9,864 nt of DNA. It comes from Desulfurococcales archaeon (GTDB taxonomy: Archaea > Thermoproteota > Thermoprotei_A > CAZTBM01 > SZUA-1508). Of this stretch, positions 6,240-9,864 are shown piece after piece. Under the pieces are notes generated by a model that saw only the letters and a list, made by a program, of their open reading frames with translations, did no database searches and was not told the DNA's origin. The translations under genes and the position numbers were made by a program. Numbering within the stretch: position 1 is the stretch's first letter; each line of letters begins with the position of its first letter. The stretch spans positions 1-9,864 of the forward strand of contig DQVH01000097.1 in NCBI GenBank assembly GCA_015661855.1, read 5' to 3'.

Positions 6240-7445
6240 TTACTCGTATGGTTTACGTGGATATAGTTTAGCTACCTTTCTACCTATACTATCTGCTACC
6301 TTGATAGCGCTAAATACTAGTTCAGGTGTTACCTCAAATGGCTCATTGTGTATTGTCTCTCCTGGTGCTGTAGCTTTCTCTGCTACCTTCCATAATTCTT
6401 CATCTGTTACATTAGCTAAACCTAGCTCCTCTAGGTTTATTGGTAAACCTACATCGTGAGCCCACTTCATATACTCAATAATTGTATCCATTGGTTTATT
6501 CTCTAGAACAAGTTGTACAATAGTACCGAATGTTACGAGTTCACCATGGTACTGGTGGGGTTTCATCTTCTTCTCGAGTATTGTTAAACCGTTATGTATT
6601 GAGTGTGCTGCTGCTAAACCAGCATTCTCAAATCCTAAACCACTTAGTAGTATGTTAGCTTCAACTACTAGCTCTAGAGCTGGTGTTACTTTCTTATTTC
6701 TAACAGCCTCCATAGCCATTACTCCATACTTTGTTAAAATCTCGTATGTTATTTTACATAATTGGAGGCCAACATATGTTGCTCTTAACGGGTTCTTTAC
6801 TTCAGGTTCATACTCACTCCATACGAAATTACCTTTACCAGCCTGTACTACAGCACTACCCTCAAAGATTTTTGATGAAGCATCTCCCATACCACATGCA
6901 AGGTATCTAGCTGGTGCATTAGCTATTACCTTTGTATCTACAAGGACTATATCGGGGTTTCTAGGCCAGAACTTGTACTCTAAGAACTCTCCAGGATAGG
7001 GCTCAGTGTATATTACTGAGAGAGCACTCGTTGGTGCATCAGTTGATGCTATAGTGGGCACTATTATCATAGCCTTATCAGTCTCCATAGCAACAGCCTT
7101 TCCAGTATCTAAAGCTTTACCTCCACCAGCAGCTATAATCATATCAACATTATTTTCATCAGCAATCTTACTAAGCCTCCTAATCTCCTCCCAACTACAC
7201 TCCTTCCTGAAAACCTCGTAGACAGCTTTTAACCCATACTCCTTAAAGCTTCTCTCAACAGTATCCTTAATTGCTGATAAAGCAGTTTTACCAGCAAATA
7301 CTAATGCCTTTTTACCATATATTCTTACGAATTTACCAATATAGTTTAGTACGCCAGGACCCTGTATGTAGCGTCGAGGACTTATAAACCCCTTAATGTA
7401 GGGTGTTGTAGCTAGAATTAACGTACTCAAGCAGACACACCCCAC
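6240..7445 (-). CDS. gldA: Iron/zinc-dependent glycerol dehydrogenase (GldA-type)
   Basis: Cytoplasmic NAD-dependent enzyme of the GldA branch of the iron-containing alcohol dehydrogenase superfamily, oxidising glycerol to dihydroxyacetone. It opens with FISPRRYIQGPGVL (20-33). The dinucleotide-binding GGGKALDTGKAVA (107-119) and PTIASTDAPTSALSVIY (130-146) follow, then metal ligands by comparison with bacterial GldA: Asp188 in GMGDA, His281 in AAAHSIHNG and His300 in YHGE. Its motifs favour GldA over the related sn-glycerol-1-phosphate dehydrogenase. At 401 residues it is longer than the usual 365-370, partly from N-terminal residues. The start may be GTG at 7445 or TTG at 7430, the latter with GGGGTG 7 nt upstream. 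It is divergent from the radical SAM gene and has its own TATA-like region. Physiological substrate not proven. Confidence 0.88.
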   Translation of the reverse strand: MGCVCLSTLILATTPYIKGFISPRRYIQGPGVLNYIGKFVRIYGKKALVFAGKTALSAIKDTVERSFKEYGLKAVYEVFRKECSWEEIRRLSKIADENNVDMIIAAGGGKALDTGKAVAMETDKAMIIVPTIASTDAPTSALSVIYTEPYPGEFLEYKFWPRNPDIVLVDTKVIANAPARYLACGMGDASSKIFEGSAVVQAGKGNFVWSEYEPEVKNPLRATYVGLQLCKITYEILTKYGVMAMEAVRNKKVTPALELVVEANILLSGLGFENAGLAAAHSIHNGLTILEKKMKPHQYHGELVTFGTIVQLVLENKPMDTIIEYMKWAHDVGLPINLEELGLANVTDEELWKVAEKATAPGETIHNEPFEVTPELVFSAIKVADSIGRKVAKLYPRKPYE

Positions 7446-7448
7446 TAT

Positions 7449-7461
7449 ACTATTAAATAGT
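7449..7461 (-). promoter_or_regulatory. Palindromic TATA region upstream of the glycerol dehydrogenase gene
   Basis: ACTATT-A-AATAGT is a palindrome with a single central base. On the minus strand it forms an AT-rich TATA-like element 4-16 nt upstream of GTG 7445 and about 25 nt upstream of TTG 7430. The latter spacing matches a leaderless start at TTG. The symmetry would also suit a repressor operator overlapping the promoter. Confidence 0.4.
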
Positions 7462-7646
7462 TTAACACTAAGATATGTTTTTAACCAATTTCGTTACCAA
7501 GCGTACCCCTTATAAGCTGTTATATGTTGAAGTCTATACTCAACATTAATACTAGTTCATAGCCTCTTTAGAGTTAACTGTAGTAGTGTAAAGGGCAAGA
7601 CATAATAGTCGTAATGGTTTTAAGATTGGTATTGGTGGGTTAGGGT

Positions 7647-7657
7647 AGTATACTTTT
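7647..7657 (+). promoter_or_regulatory. Putative TATA promoter of the radical SAM gene
   Basis: TAGTATACTTT is centred about 23 nt before ATG 7675 and 29 nt before ATG 7681. It predicts a leaderless or nearly leaderless transcript. A second TATA-like palindrome, CTTATAAG at 7509-7516, lies farther upstream in the same divergent gap. Confidence 0.35.
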
Positions 7658-7668
7658 AGGATGTCTAG

Positions 7669-8898
7669 GTGTATATGGTTATGAGGTTTCTTAGAGTTAA
7701 AGTTGACTATGGTAAGTGTAGGTATTGTGGTTTCTGTCATACCATTTCTACGTGTAAGAGTAGAGGTTACTGTATAGGCTGTCTCGCCTGCTACTGGGCA
7801 TGTCCTTACGAAGCTAGAGTTATTGAGGTTGTTGAGGAGGAGCGTAAACTAGTTAAGATAAGTGTTAACGGTGTTGAGTATAGTGTTCCAGAGGGTATTA
7901 CTGTTGCTAAAGCTTTAGAGATTGTGGGCTACCCGTTTTCACCTCCAGGATCTAAAGGTGTATCTATAGCTTGTGGTACTGGTGGTTGCTGGGCATGTGC
8001 AGTAGTTATTGATGGATCCCTGGAGAGATCATGTATAACACCAGTTCGTAACGGTATGAAGATATCAACTGATATTGAGGGTAGAGAGCCACTAAGAATA
8101 GTTCATGGCCCATCACCACACACTGTTGGAGGTAAAGCTACTCCATGGTGGGAGGTAGACTATGTAAACTATGTTGAAGCAGCTATATGGGTTGCAGGAT
8201 GTAATCTTAGATGTCCTCAATGCCAAAACTATACTGTAACATACGATAATACAACTAAACCACTAACACCAAGAGAAGCAGCTAAAGCAGTAGTAGAATG
8301 CCATAGAATATACGGTACCAAGGGTATAGCTATTAGTGGTGGTGAACCAACACTAAATAGGGTATGGCTCATAAACTTCTTTAGAGAAGTATCTAAACTA
8401 GTAAGCCATAAAGTTAGAAAACACCTAGATAGTAATGGAACACTACTAACACCAGACTATATAGATGAACTTGTAGAAGCAGGATGTAACAATATAGGTG
8501 TTGAACCTAAATGTCTACACGTAGACACATACATGAATATAACAGGGTTAAAGGATAGAAGTCTTGCAGCAAAATACCTAGAAACATCATGGAAAGCAAT
8601 AGAATACATATACGAAAAGTATAGTGACAGAGTATACCTAGGAGTAGGCCTAATATACAATAGACAGCTCATAACACTAGATGAAATAGCTGAAGCAGGA
8701 AGTAGAATAGCATCAATAGATAAGAGAATACAGGTAACAGTACTAGACTACTTCCCAACATTCCGTAGAAGAAACCTTAAAAGACCAAGTGTAAACGAAA
8801 TGCTAAGAGTCAAAAGAGTACTTGAAGAACAAGGCCTAGAAACAGTAATAGTACAAACAGAAATAGGACACATAGGACCCAAAAACACCATACGATAA
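7669..8898 (+). CDS. Radical SAM enzyme with N-terminal ferredoxin and CoxS-type [2Fe-2S] modules
   Basis: Three redox modules lie in one chain. Residues 13-50 are a two-cluster ferredoxin: Cys17, 20, 23, 29 and Cys35, 38, 41, 45 followed by Pro. Residues 60-145 are a [2Fe-2S] domain with C102-x4-C107-x2-C110-x11-C122, the spacing of the small subunit of CO dehydrogenase/xanthine dehydrogenase enzymes. From about 165 there is a radical SAM barrel related to pyruvate-formate-lyase activases, with CNLRCPQC (178-185) for the SAM cluster and GGEP (224-227) for SAM binding. The extra clusters probably feed the electron that cleaves SAM. The substrate is unknown and no glycyl-radical enzyme lies in the window. 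The start may be GTG 7669, ATG 7675 or ATG 7681; residue numbers use GTG 7669. Codon choice changes abruptly near residue 165. Confidence 0.88.
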   Translation: MYMVMRFLRVKVDYGKCRYCGFCHTISTCKSRGYCIGCLACYWACPYEARVIEVVEEERKLVKISVNGVEYSVPEGITVAKALEIVGYPFSPPGSKGVSIACGTGGCWACAVVIDGSLERSCITPVRNGMKISTDIEGREPLRIVHGPSPHTVGGKATPWWEVDYVNYVEAAIWVAGCNLRCPQCQNYTVTYDNTTKPLTPREAAKAVVECHRIYGTKGIAISGGEPTLNRVWLINFFREVSKLVSHKVRKHLDSNGTLLTPDYIDELVEAGCNNIGVEPKCLHVDTYMNITGLKDRSLAAKYLETSWKAIEYIYEKYSDRVYLGVGLIYNRQLITLDEIAEAGSRIASIDKRIQVTVLDYFPTFRRRNLKRPSVNEMLRVKRVLEEQGLETVIVQTEIGHIGPKNTIR

Positions 8899-8902
8899 CC
8901 CC

Positions 8903-8933
8903 AGGTTTCTAACAGACAAAGAAACTTAAACCT
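8903..8933 (+). terminator. Hairpin pair just after the radical SAM gene
   Basis: Immediately after the stop, AGGTTTCT (8903-8910) can pair with AGAAACTT (8920-8927; one G-U) to make an 8-bp hairpin. The same left arm AGGTTT could instead pair with AAACCT (8928-8933), so two exclusive folds are possible. The position suggests a 3' end or processing structure; no T-tract follows. Confidence 0.35.
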
Positions 8934-8962
8934 CTAAATTCCACGGAGACTAATAAGGGGTA

Positions 8963-9323
8963 ATGGGGGAACATATTAGCTTATAATGAATCTATCCGTT
9001 CATGAACGGTCACCCTCGCAGAAACACCACAACTATTAATTCCTAGATCTCTAGCTATTAAACTGGGATTATGGCCTCCACCACCTCAAGCATACCTAGT
9101 TGAGGTAGGTACTGCTGGTGGCCCTGTAAGAAACTACTTTATACCCGAAGCTGTCGAGGTATACGTGGTTACCGAAGATAGAATTGTAGGCCCCGTAAAA
9201 TGTGATGTAATGATATCAAATTTAGAATACGAAGTACTAATAAGTGATGTACTAGGTAGTGAGCTAAAAATAGTAATCCTCGACTTAAAGGGTAAGTGGA
9301 GATTCTCAGACGAAGAAAAGTAA
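8963..9323 (+). pseudogene. Broken gene, tentatively retropepsin-like (clan AA) protein
   Basis: An open frame of 105 codons ends at TAA 9321-9323. It has no ATG, GTG or TTG near its beginning and is preceded in frame by TGA (9003-9005). Upstream of that TGA the frame continues sensibly (NILAYNESIRS), and an ATG at 8963 would join it if the five-G run 8965-8969 were one base shorter. Two lesions are therefore likely. The readable part contains LLIPRSLAIKLGLWPPP, TAGGPVRNYFIPEAVEVYVV and EVLISDVLGSELKIVILD. I associate this pattern with archaeal clan AA aspartic-protease-like proteins, from memory of the fold pattern. The position where DTG would be expected reads LAETP, so catalysis looks lost even if the frame were intact. 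Family call tentative. Confidence 0.5.
8996..9009. repeat. 14-bp perfect palindrome
   Basis: CCGTTCATGAACGG is its own reverse complement. It lies inside the broken gene and contains the in-frame TGA stop. The 8-mer CCGTTCAT recurs at 9425-9432. It may be a regulator site or a scar of an insertion event. Confidence 0.5.
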
Positions 9324-9396
9324 GAGCAACAGAGCCACTACAATACTGGTACTAAACATCATCCACTCCATCCACAACTTAATGTAAACTTATTAC

Positions 9397-9420
9397 AGAG
9401 GGGTTTACTACAGCCCCTCT
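9397..9420 (+). terminator. Stable GC-rich hairpin in otherwise AT-rich DNA
   Basis: AGAGGGG (9397-9403) pairs exactly with CCCCTCT (9414-9420). U-G and U-A pairs extend the stem inward to 9 bp with a six-base loop (9406-9411). It lies about 75 nt after the broken gene. It could be that gene's old terminator or an element of a structured RNA; without a following T-tract the terminator label is a guess. Confidence 0.4.
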
Positions 9421-9485
9421 TAAGCCGTTCATAGGAGTCTGTTTAAAACTGCCTTCTTAAACACGGAAGACACTAATACATCTAC

Positions 9486-9508
9486 AAATACTAGTATTTA
9501 CTAGTATT
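9486..9508. repeat. 14-bp palindrome overlapping a 9-10 bp tandem repeat
   Basis: AAATACTAGTATTT (9486-9499) is a perfect palindrome, and ACTAGTATT is repeated head to tail (9490-9498 and 9500-9508, period 10). The low complexity makes chance possible. It lies in the gene-poor end of the window. Confidence 0.35.
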
Positions 9509-9864
9509 CCATAAGCTTTAGAAGACATAGGAAAAGAAAGCGAAACCATATAGAACACTATAAATTGTAATGTTAAAGTCTTCACACCCTCTCTAACCTT
9601 CTCATACAAACTCCTGAATGATAGTATGATGGTGTTTACCAACCTCTACAACACTCTACATAACATAGGCTAGATACCTAGCATTTAAGACTTAGAAGAA
9701 GGAGTTCCATTCAGGAAGCTAGGAAACCTTATAGTACAGAGGGAATCTATGTAGTCTAGAGAACCCATTATACAAGTAAATCTCGTAAGATTATACTTTC
9801 TGATTTCAGTTTCAGTCCTACCTAGTGTTTTATGTAAGAGTAAGAAAAAATATTCTAATGAAAA

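Larger units (their letters stand above)
9324..9864. other. Gene-poor stretch, no convincing coding region
   Basis: About 540 bases follow the broken gene without a credible gene on either strand. The longest frame (9457-9642, minus, 61 codons from TTG) has an in-frame stop just before it, no ribosome site and no recognised motif, though its first half (FRSLYEKVREGVKTLTLQF) is faintly protein-like. The stretch contains the hairpin at 9397-9420, the palindrome and repeat at 9486-9508, and a TTTCAG tandem near 9804. It may be decayed DNA or the far upstream region of a gene beyond the window. Confidence 0.5.

Noticed and set aside
6652..6999. 115-codon plus-strand frame
   Set aside because: Antisense to the glycerol dehydrogenase catalytic region; composition follows the opposite strand.
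6240..7445. Reading the dehydrogenase as sn-glycerol-1-phosphate dehydrogenase (archaeal lipid synthesis)
   Set aside because: The SPRRYIQGPG, GGGKALDTGKA and PTIASTDAPTSALSVIY motifs match GldA; the lipid enzyme is shorter and differs in these segments.
7552..7740. 62-codon minus-strand frame overlapping the radical SAM start
   Set aside because: Runs over the ferredoxin Cys codons of the real gene and through its promoter; no recognisable motif.
9003..9005. In-frame TGA read as selenocysteine
   Set aside because: Crenarchaea are not known to use selenocysteine, the codon is not at a catalytic position, and the gene also lacks an in-frame start; decay is simpler.
9457..9642. 61-codon minus-strand frame as a small gene
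   Set aside because: TTG start with a stop five bases before it, no ribosome site or motif, and repeats inside the frame; listed only within the gene-poor region.

Overview
The window looks like chromosomal DNA from an AT-rich hyperthermophilic crenarchaeon (Thermoproteota, possibly Desulfurococcales-like). This rests on several signs: archaeal TATA-type promoters close to start codons, frequent GTG and TTG starts, arginine coded mainly by AGA/AGG, and family types common in that group (BtpA-like TIM barrel, DUF169, GldA-type glycerol dehydrogenase, ferredoxin-rich radical SAM protein, NikR-like ribbon-helix-helix regulator). No rRNA, tRNA, CRISPR array or intact mobile element was found. The genus is not resolved.

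Layout. 1-434 (-) is the 5' part of a BtpA-family gene, cut by the window edge. 435-746 has no intact gene; it holds a promoter, repeats and a start-less ORF that may be a gene remnant. 747-3886 is a metal (Zn/Mn-type) ABC transporter locus. The ATPase reads leftward; the membrane-tethered binding protein, the ABC-3 permease and a NikR-like regulator read rightward from a very short divergent promoter region. 3887-4100 is a convergent terminator region. Three leftward genes follow: a DUF169 protein (4101-4859), an asparagine-synthase-type ATP pyrophosphatase with a C-terminal zinc ribbon (5042-5983) and a glycerol dehydrogenase (6240-7445). A divergent intergenic region precedes a rightward gene (7669-8898) for a radical SAM enzyme carrying an N-terminal two-cluster ferredoxin module and a CoxS/XDH-type [2Fe-2S] module. 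Beyond 8899 the sequence looks degraded: a broken gene (8963-9323), hairpins and palindromes, and about 540 bases with no convincing gene.

Function. The 747-3886 genes plausibly form one metal-uptake unit with its own metal-sensing repressor, although both the binding protein and the regulator lack some canonical ligands of their families. The other genes appear to be separate transcription units with their own promoters and do not form an obvious pathway. The most unusual items are the three-module radical SAM protein, whose Glu, Val and Thr codon choice changes abruptly near the module junction, and the stand-alone synthetase domain with a zinc ribbon. I did not find a defence or mobile system that I could defend as a wholly new one.
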